This document shows positions 52,004 through 60,049 of a stretch of 64,000 nucleotides of DNA, one piece after another. Where the stretch lies: the NCBI GenBank assembly GCA_031459715.1, contig JAVKIA010000001.1, positions 1-64,000 of the forward strand, given 5' to 3'. Position 1 is the stretch's first letter; each line of letters starts with the position of its first letter. Made by a program: the position numbers and the translations under genes. This DNA is from Armatimonadota bacterium (GTDB taxonomy: Bacteria > Sysuimicrobiota > Sysuimicrobiia > Sysuimicrobiales > Humicultoraceae). The notes under the pieces were generated by a model. That model did no database searches, was not told the DNA's origin, and was given only the letters and a program-made list of their open reading frames with translations.

Positions 52004-53500
52004 TCAGCGCACCAGCGTGATCCGTCCCTCCACCCGCGGGCTGATGGTGCGCGCCCGCTGGATGGCCTCGATCACCACCGTGACCATCAGCGGGCCGCCC
52101 GCGGGATTGACCAGCACCTGGCCGCCAGCCAGCATGCTGTAGCCGTCCCCACCGCGCAGCATGAAGTCGTTGGTGGCCAGGGTGTAGACGGCCGCGTCGT
52201 TCAGGGGCTGGTCGGCCACCCGCACCTCGGTGATGCGGGATCCCGCCGGACGCGTGGGGTTAAAGGTATAGCGCAGGCCGCTCACCTGGGGAAAGCGCCC
52301 CGCCACCTGCTCCCACTGGCTGACCCCGTTCTCCAGGGCCTGCCGCACCACGGCGCCGGGGAGGGCCACCTTGACCACGATGTTGCCGAAGGGCAGCCAG
52401 GCGAAGACGTCCTTACGGGTGATGCGGCCGGCGGGGAAGAGGGCGTTGGTGCGGATTCCCCCGCCGTTGGTGATGGCCAGGTCGGCCTGAAGCGCGGCGC
52501 GCATGGCGTCGGCGATGAAGTTGCCCAGGTTGGATTCCTGCTGCCGCACCGTGCTGTTCCGCGCGTCCAGGGGGACGGCGGTCTCGCCGATGACGACGTC
52601 CAGCTCCCTGCTCATCTGGTCGGCATACCGCTTGACCAGGGCGGCCATGGCCGGGTGCGGCGGGATCTGGTCGGTGACCTCGACCAGCTGGTGGCTGGCC
52701 CGCCGCGAGCCGTCCAGGGCCAGGCGGGTGACGCCCAGCCACTTGGCGTCCGAACCGGCTTTGGCGATCAGACGCCCGCCCACCGTGGCCGTCAGCGGGT
52801 CGTGCTCGTGGCCGCCCAGGACCAGGTCGATCTCGGGGATCTGCCGCAGCAGCTCCTGGTCAGCAGCGATGAACTGGTGGGTGAGGGCCAGGATCACCTG
52901 CGCGCCGCCCCTGCGCAGGATGGGCACGACCGCGCGGGCCACGGCCACCGGGTCGCCGAAGGTGGTCCGGCCGGGGGAGGAGACGACCGCGGTCTCCTGG
53001 GTGAGCAGGCCGATGATCCCCACGGTCACCGCTCCCGCAGGAAGGAGGAGCCAGGGGCGCGCGCCGGGGAAGGGCCGCATCCCCCCGGTGAAGGTGTTGC
53101 TGGCCACCCAGGGGAAGCGTGACTCCCTGATCCGTGCCGCCAGCTCCTCCGGACCGTAGTCAAACTCGTGGTTGCCGAAGCTGGCCGCATCCACGCCCAG
53201 CTGGTTCATCCCGGCGATGAGCTGGGCCCCCTTGAAGATGGAGGACTCCACCGACGGCGAGATCAGGTCTCCTGCGAACAGCAGCAGTGTGGGGCGTTCC
53301 TTCTCCCGGTACTGTTCCACCACCGTGGCCAGCCGGTCGAACCCGCCGCGCTTCCCCCCGTCCACCGGCCCGAGCTGGTAGACGTCGTTGAAGTGCAGCA
53401 GGGTGAGAGTCGGGGGCTGGCCCGCCGCCGGCGCCGCCGCCAGCAGCAGGGCCAGCGAGAGGGCCAGTAGCAGCGCTCGCGCGCGTATCACCGTCAGCAT
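52004..53500 (-). CDS. Exported 5'-nucleotidase / cyclic phosphodiesterase (UshA-like)
   Basis: 498 residues from an ATG after AGGAG. Signal peptide (ALLLALSLALLLAAAPAAG), then a metallophosphoesterase domain with LLHFNDVYQLGPVDGGKRGG, FAGDLISPSVESS, FGNHEFDYGPEELAAR and LVLGGHEHD. The C-terminal 5'-nucleotidase domain has ESNLGNFIADAMRAALQADL, ITNGGGIRTNA and the closing LRGGDGYSMLAGGQ. It dephosphorylates nucleotides outside the cytoplasmic membrane. Near FdrA and nucleobase-type genes this supports nucleotide scavenging. Convergent with the permease operon, 4 bp between stops. Confidence 0.88.
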   Translation of the reverse strand: MLTVIRARALLLALSLALLLAAAPAAGQPPTLTLLHFNDVYQLGPVDGGKRGGFDRLATVVEQYREKERPTLLLFAGDLISPSVESSIFKGAQLIAGMNQLGVDAASFGNHEFDYGPEELAARIRESRFPWVASNTFTGGMRPFPGARPWLLLPAGAVTVGIIGLLTQETAVVSSPGRTTFGDPVAVARAVVPILRRGGAQVILALTHQFIAADQELLRQIPEIDLVLGGHEHDPLTATVGGRLIAKAGSDAKWLGVTRLALDGSRRASHQLVEVTDQIPPHPAMAALVKRYADQMSRELDVVIGETAVPLDARNSTVRQQESNLGNFIADAMRAALQADLAITNGGGIRTNALFPAGRITRKDVFAWLPFGNIVVKVALPGAVVRQALENGVSQWEQVAGRFPQVSGLRYTFNPTRPAGSRITEVRVADQPLNDAAVYTLATNDFMLRGGDGYSMLAGGQVLVNPAGGPLMVTVVIEAIQRARTISPRVEGRITLVR

Positions 53501-53664
53501 AGGAGGCTCCTTTTCTGAGCAGCAGTGGGTCTGGGGGCCCGGGTCTCTCTTCGCCCGGCCTTGGCGTCCTCCTCCATGACGGCCGGCCAGGTACGTGTCC
53601 GGGCAATCCGGACCAGTCCGGGTCGAGTCCTGTGGGAATGCGCGTCAGGAGTCTCCAGGACTCG

Positions 53665-54456
53665 CTACCGGCGGGAGACGTTGAGACGCTCGGCCAGCCC
53701 CTCCCTGATCCTCCCGTAGGTTGCGGCGGCGGCACCGGCCAACAGCCGGGCGTCACTGCCCGCAGCGATGAAGAGGATGCCCTGGTCGATGCGCCGCAGG
53801 ACCTCCTCGGGACTTCCGGCCATGTAGCCGGCGGCGATACCGCATCGACGCGCCGCGGCCAGGATGCGATCCACCGCCGCCAGAAACGCCGGGTGGTCGA
53901 ACTGGCGGAAGCAGCCCAGGTTCGCCGAGAGGTCGTTGGGCCCGATGAACAGCACGTCTACGCCCGGCACGGCGGCGATCTCCTCCACGTGCTCCAGCGC
54001 CTGGGCAGTTTCTACCTGACAGACCACCAGGACCTCGCTGTTCCACCGGGCGAAGTATTCAGGCAGGTCCATGCCGTAGCGGCTGACCCGCGTTCCGGCC
54101 ACGCCCCGGATCCCCTCCGGCGGGTACCTGGCTGCCGCCACCGCGGCCCGTGCCTCCTGCGCCGTGTTCACCAGGGGGACGATCACCCCGTAGGCGCCCC
54201 GGTCCAGGGCCTGCTTGATCAGCGCCACGTCGTTGGCGGCCACGCGGACCAGGGGGACCACCTCGGTCCCCTTCATCGCCCGCAGCAGGTCCTCCAGCCG
54301 TTCCCACCCTGTGGGGCCGTGCTCGGTGTCGACAAGCAGCCAGTCGGGCCCAATGGTCGCCAGCAGCTCCACCACGGCCGGGGAGGGGAAGCTGACCCAC
54401 AGGCCCACCGCCGGCTGCCCCTGCTTCAGGCGGTGCTTGACGGTGTTGGTGATCAT
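53665..54456 (-). CDS. HpcH/HpaI-family class II aldolase
   Basis: Start set at the ATG at 54456 (MITNTVKHRLKQGQPAVG) after GGAGGTGCTGCTGCAT; a longer frame upstream adds unlikely residues. The 263-residue TIM barrel has WLLVDTEHGPTGWERLEDLL, VPLVRVAANDVALIKQALDR and GAYGVIVPLVNTAQEARAAV. The metal ligands are in VCQVETAQALEHVEEIAAV and FIGPNDLSANLG. It cleaves or forms 2-keto-hydroxy acids such as 4-hydroxy-2-oxo compounds. Same strand as and just upstream of the 5'-nucleotidase (164 bp gap). Confidence 0.87.
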   Translation of the reverse strand: MITNTVKHRLKQGQPAVGLWVSFPSPAVVELLATIGPDWLLVDTEHGPTGWERLEDLLRAMKGTEVVPLVRVAANDVALIKQALDRGAYGVIVPLVNTAQEARAAVAAARYPPEGIRGVAGTRVSRYGMDLPEYFARWNSEVLVVCQVETAQALEHVEEIAAVPGVDVLFIGPNDLSANLGCFRQFDHPAFLAAVDRILAAARRCGIAAGYMAGSPEEVLRRIDQGILFIAAGSDARLLAGAAAATYGRIREGLAERLNVSRR

Positions 54457-54591
54457 ATGCAGCAGCACCTCCACGAAAAATGTACGGGTGTGCCACGGCA
54501 TCACCCGCACAGCGACCGAGTGCGGTTGTCCGACGAACCAGGGAATGACTACGACGGAAGCGGCGGGCCACCTGCGGATTTCCGGGTGCGG

Positions 54592-55536
54592 CTACCCGTT
54601 TGCCTGGCGCAGGGCGGCGCGGCCTTCCCGCACCCGCTGGAAGAAGGCAGGGTCTTCCTTCAGGGCCAGGGAGCGGGGGCGGGGCAGGTCGACCCGCACC
54701 TCGGCCACGATGCTGGAGTCCGCCCCCGGGGAGAGCCAGCGGCGCATGACCACCACGCGGTCCGAGAGGAAGACCGCCTCCTCGATGGAGTGGGTGACGA
54801 AGACCACGGTCAGCTCCCGCTGCGCGCACAGGCGCAGCAGCTCCAGGTTCATCCGGTCGCGGGTGATCTCGTCCAGCGCCCCGAAGGGCTCGTCCAGCAG
54901 GAGGACGCGGGGGTCCAGGGTCAGGGCCCGGGCGATGGCCAGGCGCTGCTGCATGCCGCCGGAGAGCTTGTCGGGGTAGTAGTGGGCGAACGGTTCCAGG
55001 TCCACCGTGCGCAGGAGCTGTCGGGCCGTGGGCAGGTAGCGGGGGCGCCGCCACGGCCACAGCCACCACTGCGGGTCCCGCAGGCGCAGCGGCAGGAGGA
55101 CGTTGGCTTCCGCGGTCAGCCATTCAAACAGGACCGGCTGCTGGAAGATGACGCTGGACAGTCCCGCCCGAACCGCCTCCTGCGGGGCCCGGCCGCAGAT
55201 GTCGATGGTTCCACTGCTGGGGGCGCGGAGCCCGGCCAGGAGGAAGAGCACCGTGGTCTTGCCGCACCCTGAGGGGCCGATGATGGAGACGAACTCCCCC
55301 GGGCGGACCGCCAGGGAGAAGTTGACCACCACCTGCAGCTCCTGCTCTCCGCTGCGACGCCGCCACAGGCCCGGGGGGCGCGCCGAAAGATACGTCTTAG
55401 AGACGCGCTCCATGCGGACGACCGGCGCGGTGGCGGTAGAGGGTGAAGCGATCATGAAACCCGGGCGCGTCGGCAGTGGCGCGGGGGCGGGGTCGGTGAG
55501 GGTGTCCTCGCCCGCTCCCGAGCCCGCCGCCCCCAC
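54592..55536 (-). CDS. ABC ATPase, nitrate/taurine/pyrimidine type (SsuB/TauB-like)
   Basis: 314 residues from the GTG at 55536; a later ATG (MIASPSTATAP) is an alternative. Walker A GPSGCGKTT, signature LSGGMQQRLAIARAL, Walker B LLLDEPFGALDEITRDRMNL and the H-loop FVTHSIEEAVFLSDRVVVM. An insert, LRLRDPQWWLWPWRRPRYL, between Q-loop and signature is unusual. It belongs with the binding protein and permease upstream on the minus strand. Confidence 0.88.
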   Translation of the reverse strand: MGAAGSGAGEDTLTDPAPAPLPTRPGFMIASPSTATAPVVRMERVSKTYLSARPPGLWRRRSGEQELQVVVNFSLAVRPGEFVSIIGPSGCGKTTVLFLLAGLRAPSSGTIDICGRAPQEAVRAGLSSVIFQQPVLFEWLTAEANVLLPLRLRDPQWWLWPWRRPRYLPTARQLLRTVDLEPFAHYYPDKLSGGMQQRLAIARALTLDPRVLLLDEPFGALDEITRDRMNLELLRLCAQRELTVVFVTHSIEEAVFLSDRVVVMRRWLSPGADSSIVAEVRVDLPRPRSLALKEDPAFFQRVREGRAALRQANG

Positions 55537-55543
55537 CGCCGCC

Positions 55544-56542
55544 TCAGGGCTTTACCCCGCTGGCAAAGCGGGTGGTGTACGCCGCCTGAACATTGGCGCC
55601 CTTCAGCAGTCCCGCGCCGGCCAGGTCCTGCGCCAGCCGGGTCCAGGCCGCCGGGTCCACGTAGCCCAGGCCGTTTTGCCTGGCCGCGGGCGTGACCATG
55701 ATGGAATAGAGGAAGTCCATCCCTTCAATCTCGTGGGCCCGATCGAGGTTCTTATTGTACTTGAGCAGGATGGTGGCCGCCTCCTGGCGATTGTTGAAGG
55801 CGTAGAGGAAGCCGCGGTAGTGTCCTCTGATAAACTGCTGCACCACCTGAGGGTACTTCCGGATGATCTCCTCTGTGGTGAAGACCACGTTCTCCGGCCA
55901 GCGCATGCCGAAGTCGTCGGCGTAGGAGTAAATGTAGAACTTCTCCTTGATCTTGCCCTCCCTGGCCAGTCGCTTGGCCACCAGCACCTCGTTGTAGCCC
56001 ATGGCGTGCGCGAACTGGTACTGCTTCTGCACCCAGGCCCCTATGGTCGCCGGGTCGCCCTGCTGGTTGACGATCTTGATGGCCTTCTCCCAGCCCGGGC
56101 CGTACATGGCCTTGATCTGCTTGTCGTACCCGATCCAGGTGGCCACGGTTCCCCGCACATCCTTGGGCGACTTCAGCGGGACCCAGGAGAGCAGGTGGAT
56201 GGCCGACTTCTGGAAGTCGTGCGCCACCACCACCAGAGGCAGCTTCTGCTTCTCCCGCGCCTCCAGGATGTTGTACGGATAGTCCACCCCCAGGACGATT
56301 CTGCCCTTGCGCGCCTCGGCCATCACCCGGTCGATAGGAGAAAGCCCGGGTCCTCCCCCGACGACCGTGACCTGGAGGTCGCCGAAGAACCCCTTCTCCA
56401 CCGCCACCGGGTCACCCATGGACTCGTTGTGGATGAACCAGGCCTCAATGATAGAGACCTGCGGACCCGCTGCCGCAGTCCCTCCTCCTGCCACCAGCAG
56501 CACCAGGGCGGCCAGCAGCCAGGCCCGAGACCGTCTCCCCAT
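55544..56542 (-). CDS. NMT1/THI5-like ABC substrate-binding protein
   Basis: 332 residues. Signal peptide (RAWLLAALVLLVAGGGTAAA), then a SsuA/THI5-like type II binding domain: WFIHNESMGDPVAVEKGFFG, GVDYPYNILEAREKQKLPL, SPKDVRGTVATWIGYDKQIK and EIIRKYPQVVQQFIRGHYRG. Such proteins bind sulphonates, nitrate, or pyrimidine precursors of thiamine. The linked CodA-like deaminase favours a pyrimidine-type ligand. First gene of the importer on the minus strand after the permease. Confidence 0.85.
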   Translation of the reverse strand: MGRRSRAWLLAALVLLVAGGGTAAAGPQVSIIEAWFIHNESMGDPVAVEKGFFGDLQVTVVGGGPGLSPIDRVMAEARKGRIVLGVDYPYNILEAREKQKLPLVVVAHDFQKSAIHLLSWVPLKSPKDVRGTVATWIGYDKQIKAMYGPGWEKAIKIVNQQGDPATIGAWVQKQYQFAHAMGYNEVLVAKRLAREGKIKEKFYIYSYADDFGMRWPENVVFTTEEIIRKYPQVVQQFIRGHYRGFLYAFNNRQEAATILLKYNKNLDRAHEIEGMDFLYSIMVTPAARQNGLGYVDPAAWTRLAQDLAGAGLLKGANVQAAYTTRFASGVKP

Positions 56543-56594
56543 TGCTCCTCACCTCCTCTGTTTGTCTTGGGCTTACGTGTGCTCATGTCTTGGG

Positions 56595-57419
56595 TCAGGT
56601 GTGCTCACGGACCATACTCACATGCCAGGGCACCAACAGCCGCTCGGCCAGGGTCACCACACCCAGCAGCACCCACCCGATCAGCGTGCAGAACACCGCC
56701 GCCAGGAAGACGCGAACCGTGTTGCCCACATAGCGCGAGTCCAGGATCATGTAGCCCAGGCCTTCGAAGGCTCCGAAGAGTTCGCCCACGATGGCGCCGT
56801 TGACTGCGGCCATGACCCCGCCCTTCAGGCTGACGAAGATGATGGGCAGCGCCGAGGGCAGCTTGAGCAGGAGCATGCGCTGCAGCCAGGAGGCGGCGTA
56901 GATGTCCATCAGGTGCTCGCGCATGGGATCGATGGAAACGAATTCTTTGTGGGTATGGTAGAGGACGGCGAAGAAGGTGTACATGCCGGCGATGACGATC
57001 TTGCTGGTGATGCCCAATCCGAACCACACCACCGCCAGGGAGGCCAGGGCCACGAAGGGGGTGCTGTTCAACGTCACCACCACCCGGTAGAGGAACTCCT
57101 CCAGCCAGTGCGGTAGCCAGATGAATAGCATGGCGGCCAGCAGCGCCGCCACCGCCCCCAGGAGGAACCCCAGCACGGTCTCCCCGGTGGTGACCCAGGC
57201 GTACTCCAGGACCAGCCGCCGGTCATCCAGCAGGGCGCGGAGGATCTGCGAGGGGGCCGGCAGCAGGTAGGGCTGTCCGTACAGCCGGGAGGCCACCTCC
57301 CAGACCGCCCCCGCGGACAGGGCGAAGGCGGCCCAGGATCCCAGGCCGGCGAAGGGAAGCCTGCCCCGCGGGGCGCCGCGCGGCCGGGAGTGGGATCGGG
57401 TGCCGCTGTCCAGGAGCAT
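56595..57419 (-). CDS. ABC permease, SsuC/TauC type
   Basis: 274 residues from the ATG at 57419. Six membrane helices, with VWEVASRLYGQPYLLPAPSQ near the start and the EAA-like loop MREHLMDIYAASWLQRMLLL then KLPSALPIIFVSLKGGVMAA. It directly follows the deaminase gene (start 1 bp after its stop), so the order is deaminase, permease, binding protein, ATPase in one minus-strand operon. Confidence 0.88.
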   Translation of the reverse strand: MLLDSGTRSHSRPRGAPRGRLPFAGLGSWAAFALSAGAVWEVASRLYGQPYLLPAPSQILRALLDDRRLVLEYAWVTTGETVLGFLLGAVAALLAAMLFIWLPHWLEEFLYRVVVTLNSTPFVALASLAVVWFGLGITSKIVIAGMYTFFAVLYHTHKEFVSIDPMREHLMDIYAASWLQRMLLLKLPSALPIIFVSLKGGVMAAVNGAIVGELFGAFEGLGYMILDSRYVGNTVRVFLAAVFCTLIGWVLLGVVTLAERLLVPWHVSMVREHT

Positions 57420-58718
57420 TCACGCGGGGGCGGCCGGAGCCGTGTCGGGGCCCAAGGCGAAGCGGATTTCCTCTTCTTGGCCGTTCCAGCGCACGGTGGC
57501 CCGGGCTGGCTGGGTCCTGGCCACGATGCGGCCGCGGGAGATGACCACGCGGCGGGCGGCCAGCGTGCGGATGGCCTCGGGGCCGGTGGGCGCGTCGAAC
57601 AGGACCAGGTCGGCGCGGCAGCCGACCTCCAGGCCGTAGTCCTGCACCCCGCAGCACCTGGCGGCGCGGGTGGTCACCAGGTCCAGCAGCATCTCCAGCT
57701 CCTCGCGGCCCGACATGTGGCCGTAGTGCACCATGACGAAACAGGCCTGCAGCGGGTCGCCCACGCCCAGGGGGTACCAGGGATCCATGATGGAGTCGTG
57801 GCCGATGGCCACGTTGATCCCGTTGGCCAGCAGCTCCTTCACCCGGGTGTAGCCACGGCGGATGGGGTAGCTGTCGAAGCGGCCCTGCAGCACGGCGTTG
57901 TCCAGCGGGTTGGTGACGAAGTGCACGCCGGCGTGACGGATCCAGCGGATCAGGCGGTGGGCGTAGGCGTTGTTGTAGGAGTGCATGGCCGTGGTGTGGC
58001 TGGCGGTGACGCGGCCCTGCAGCCCCAGGCGGATGGTCTCGGCGCAGAGGACCTCGAGGAAACGGCTTTGCTCGTCGTCGGTCTCGTCGCAGTGCAGGTC
58101 GGCCTGCCGCTGGTAGTCCGCAGCCAGGCGCAGGGCGGTCTTCACGTCCCGCTCCCCGTACTCCCGCGTCCACTCGTAGTGGGGGATACCCCCCACCACG
58201 TCCGCGCCCAGCTCCAGCGCCCGCACCAGCAGCCGCTCGCCGTGGGGAAAGGAGTAGATCCCCTGCTGGGGGAAGGCCACGATCTGCAGGTCGATGGTGC
58301 CGGCGACCTCCTGCCGCACCTGCAGCAGCGCCTGCAGCGCGGTGAGCGCGGGGTCGCAGATGTCCACGTGGGTACGCACCACGGTCACGCCGTGGGCCAG
58401 CATCCACTTAAGGGCCGTGCTGGCCCGCTCCCTGACGTCTTCATGGGTAAGCGACCTGACCCGCTCTCCCCAGATTTCTATGCCCTCGAACAGCGACCCG
58501 CTGCGGTTGTGACGCGGCTGCCCTGCGGTGAGGACGGCGTCCAGGTGGATGTGAGGCTCCACCAGTGCCGGCGTGACCAGGTCCCCGCCGGCGTCGATCT
58601 CCTGCGCCGCCTGCCCGGCGATCTGCGGGGCGATGGCGGCGATGCGCTCCCCGGCGATGCCCAGGTCATAAAGGCCGTCGCGCCCCAGCAGGCGCGCGCG
58701 CCTCAGGATGAGGTCCAT
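57420..58718 (-). CDS. CodA-like amidohydrolase / deaminase
   Basis: 432 residues. Amidohydrolase of the cytosine deaminase branch: EPHIHLDAVLTAGQ with the metal HxH, HCDETDDEQSRFLEVLCAET with the catalytic Glu, ASHTTAMHSYNNAYAHRL and GHDSIMDPWYPLGVGDPLQA. In E. coli CodA the last motif is GHDD; the first Asp, a metal ligand, is kept and the second is Ser here. That residue governs substrate choice in CodA, so this enzyme probably acts on a different amino- or oxo-pyrimidine or related ring. It is co-transcribed with an importer, so uptake and deamination of the same compound are likely. Confidence 0.85.
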   Translation of the reverse strand: MDLILRRARLLGRDGLYDLGIAGERIAAIAPQIAGQAAQEIDAGGDLVTPALVEPHIHLDAVLTAGQPRHNRSGSLFEGIEIWGERVRSLTHEDVRERASTALKWMLAHGVTVVRTHVDICDPALTALQALLQVRQEVAGTIDLQIVAFPQQGIYSFPHGERLLVRALELGADVVGGIPHYEWTREYGERDVKTALRLAADYQRQADLHCDETDDEQSRFLEVLCAETIRLGLQGRVTASHTTAMHSYNNAYAHRLIRWIRHAGVHFVTNPLDNAVLQGRFDSYPIRRGYTRVKELLANGINVAIGHDSIMDPWYPLGVGDPLQACFVMVHYGHMSGREELEMLLDLVTTRAARCCGVQDYGLEVGCRADLVLFDAPTGPEAIRTLAARRVVISRGRIVARTQPARATVRWNGQEEEIRFALGPDTAPAAPA

Positions 58719-58837
58719 GGCGTTCCCAGGACGGTGCCGCAGCAGATTTGCCGGGGGCCCGGGTGGCGGGCCGCCGCAGGGCGGGCGGCATCGTCGTTAG
58801 TCCGGGGGATTCGCGGCCGGAGGGATGGCGCCCTGCT

Positions 58838-60049
58838 GTGGCCAACTTCCCTTGCGTGCCCAATTTCGCTCCCCTGCAGGAGCTGCTGGTGGTGGACCTG
58901 ACCCGGGCCCTGGCCGGCCCCTACTGCACCCTCATGCTGGCGGACCTGGGCGCGCGCGTGATCAAGGTGGAGGCCCCCGGCGGCGGCGACGACACGAGGG
59001 GATGGGGCCCGCCCTTCCTCGGCGGAGAGTCCGCCTACTTCCTCAGCGTCAACCGCAACAAGGAGAGCCTTACCCTCAACCTGAAGGACTCCCGGGGGAA
59101 GGAGGTGCTGCACCGGCTGCTGGCCCGCGCCGACGTGCTGGTGGAGAACTTCCGCCCCGGGATCATGGACCGGTTCGGCCTTGGCTACCCAGTGGTGCAC
59201 CAGCGGTATCCTCGCCTGGTCTATTGCTCCATCTCCGGGTTCGGGCAGGACGGGCCCTACCGGGAGCGCACCGCCTACGACCTGATCCTGCAGGGCATGG
59301 GCGGGCTGATGGGCATGACCGGGGAGGAAGGCGGGCCACCGGTGAAGGTGGGGGTGGCCATCGCCGACATCTGCGCCGGCATGTTCGCCGCCTTCGCCAT
59401 CCTGGTCGCCCTGCGGGTGCGCGACCGCACCGGGCGGGGGCAGTGGATCGATGCGGCCATGCTGGACGGCCAGATCGCCTGGTTGACCTACCAGGCGGGG
59501 AACTACTTCGCCACGGGGGAGAACCCGCGGCGGTTGGGCAGCGCGCATCCCTCCATCGTCCCCTACCAGGCGTTTCGCACCGCGGACGGGCACATCAATG
59601 TGGCTGTGGGCAGCGAAGCCATCTGGGAGCGCTTCTGCGCGGCGCTGGGGCGGGAGGACCTGGCCGTAGATCCCCGATTCCGCACCAACCCCGACCGCGT
59701 GGCGCACCGGGATGTGCTGCTGCCCCTGCTGGAGGCCACCTTCGCCGCTCAGCCCACAGCCTACTGGCGCAGCGTCCTGGACGCCGCGGGGGTGCCCAAC
59801 GGGCCCATTTATTTACTGAGCGAGCTCTTCGCCGACCCGCAGGTGCTCCACCGGGGGCTGGTGGTGGAGATGGACCACCCCACGGCCGGCCGCATCCGCC
59901 AGACGGGCCTGCCTGTGCGGCTCTCGGAGACGCCCGGGGCCATCCGCACCCCGCCCCCGCGGCTGGGAGAGCACACCGAGGCCATCCTGCAGGAACTGGG
60001 GTATGATTCGCGGGCGATCGAGACACTCAAGGGTGCCGGCGTTGTCTGA
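58838..60049 (+). CDS. Family III (CaiB/BaiF) CoA-transferase
   Basis: Start tentatively the GTG at 58838 (VANFPCVPNFAPLQELLVVD), 13 nt after GGAGGG. The 403-residue protein has LLVVDLTRALAGPYCTLMLA, DLGARVIKVEAPGGGDDTRG, YFLSVNRNKESLTLNLKD, VENFRPGIMDRFGLGYPVVH and SISGFGQDGPYRER with the expected catalytic-Asp region GVAIADICAGMFA. It moves CoA between carboxylic acids. Divergent from the deaminase and overlapping accDA by about 46 bp, so its product may feed acyl-CoA use. Confidence 0.88.
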   Translation: MANFPCVPNFAPLQELLVVDLTRALAGPYCTLMLADLGARVIKVEAPGGGDDTRGWGPPFLGGESAYFLSVNRNKESLTLNLKDSRGKEVLHRLLARADVLVENFRPGIMDRFGLGYPVVHQRYPRLVYCSISGFGQDGPYRERTAYDLILQGMGGLMGMTGEEGGPPVKVGVAIADICAGMFAAFAILVALRVRDRTGRGQWIDAAMLDGQIAWLTYQAGNYFATGENPRRLGSAHPSIVPYQAFRTADGHINVAVGSEAIWERFCAALGREDLAVDPRFRTNPDRVAHRDVLLPLLEATFAAQPTAYWRSVLDAAGVPNGPIYLLSELFADPQVLHRGLVVEMDHPTAGRIRQTGLPVRLSETPGAIRTPPPRLGEHTEAILQELGYDSRAIETLKGAGVV

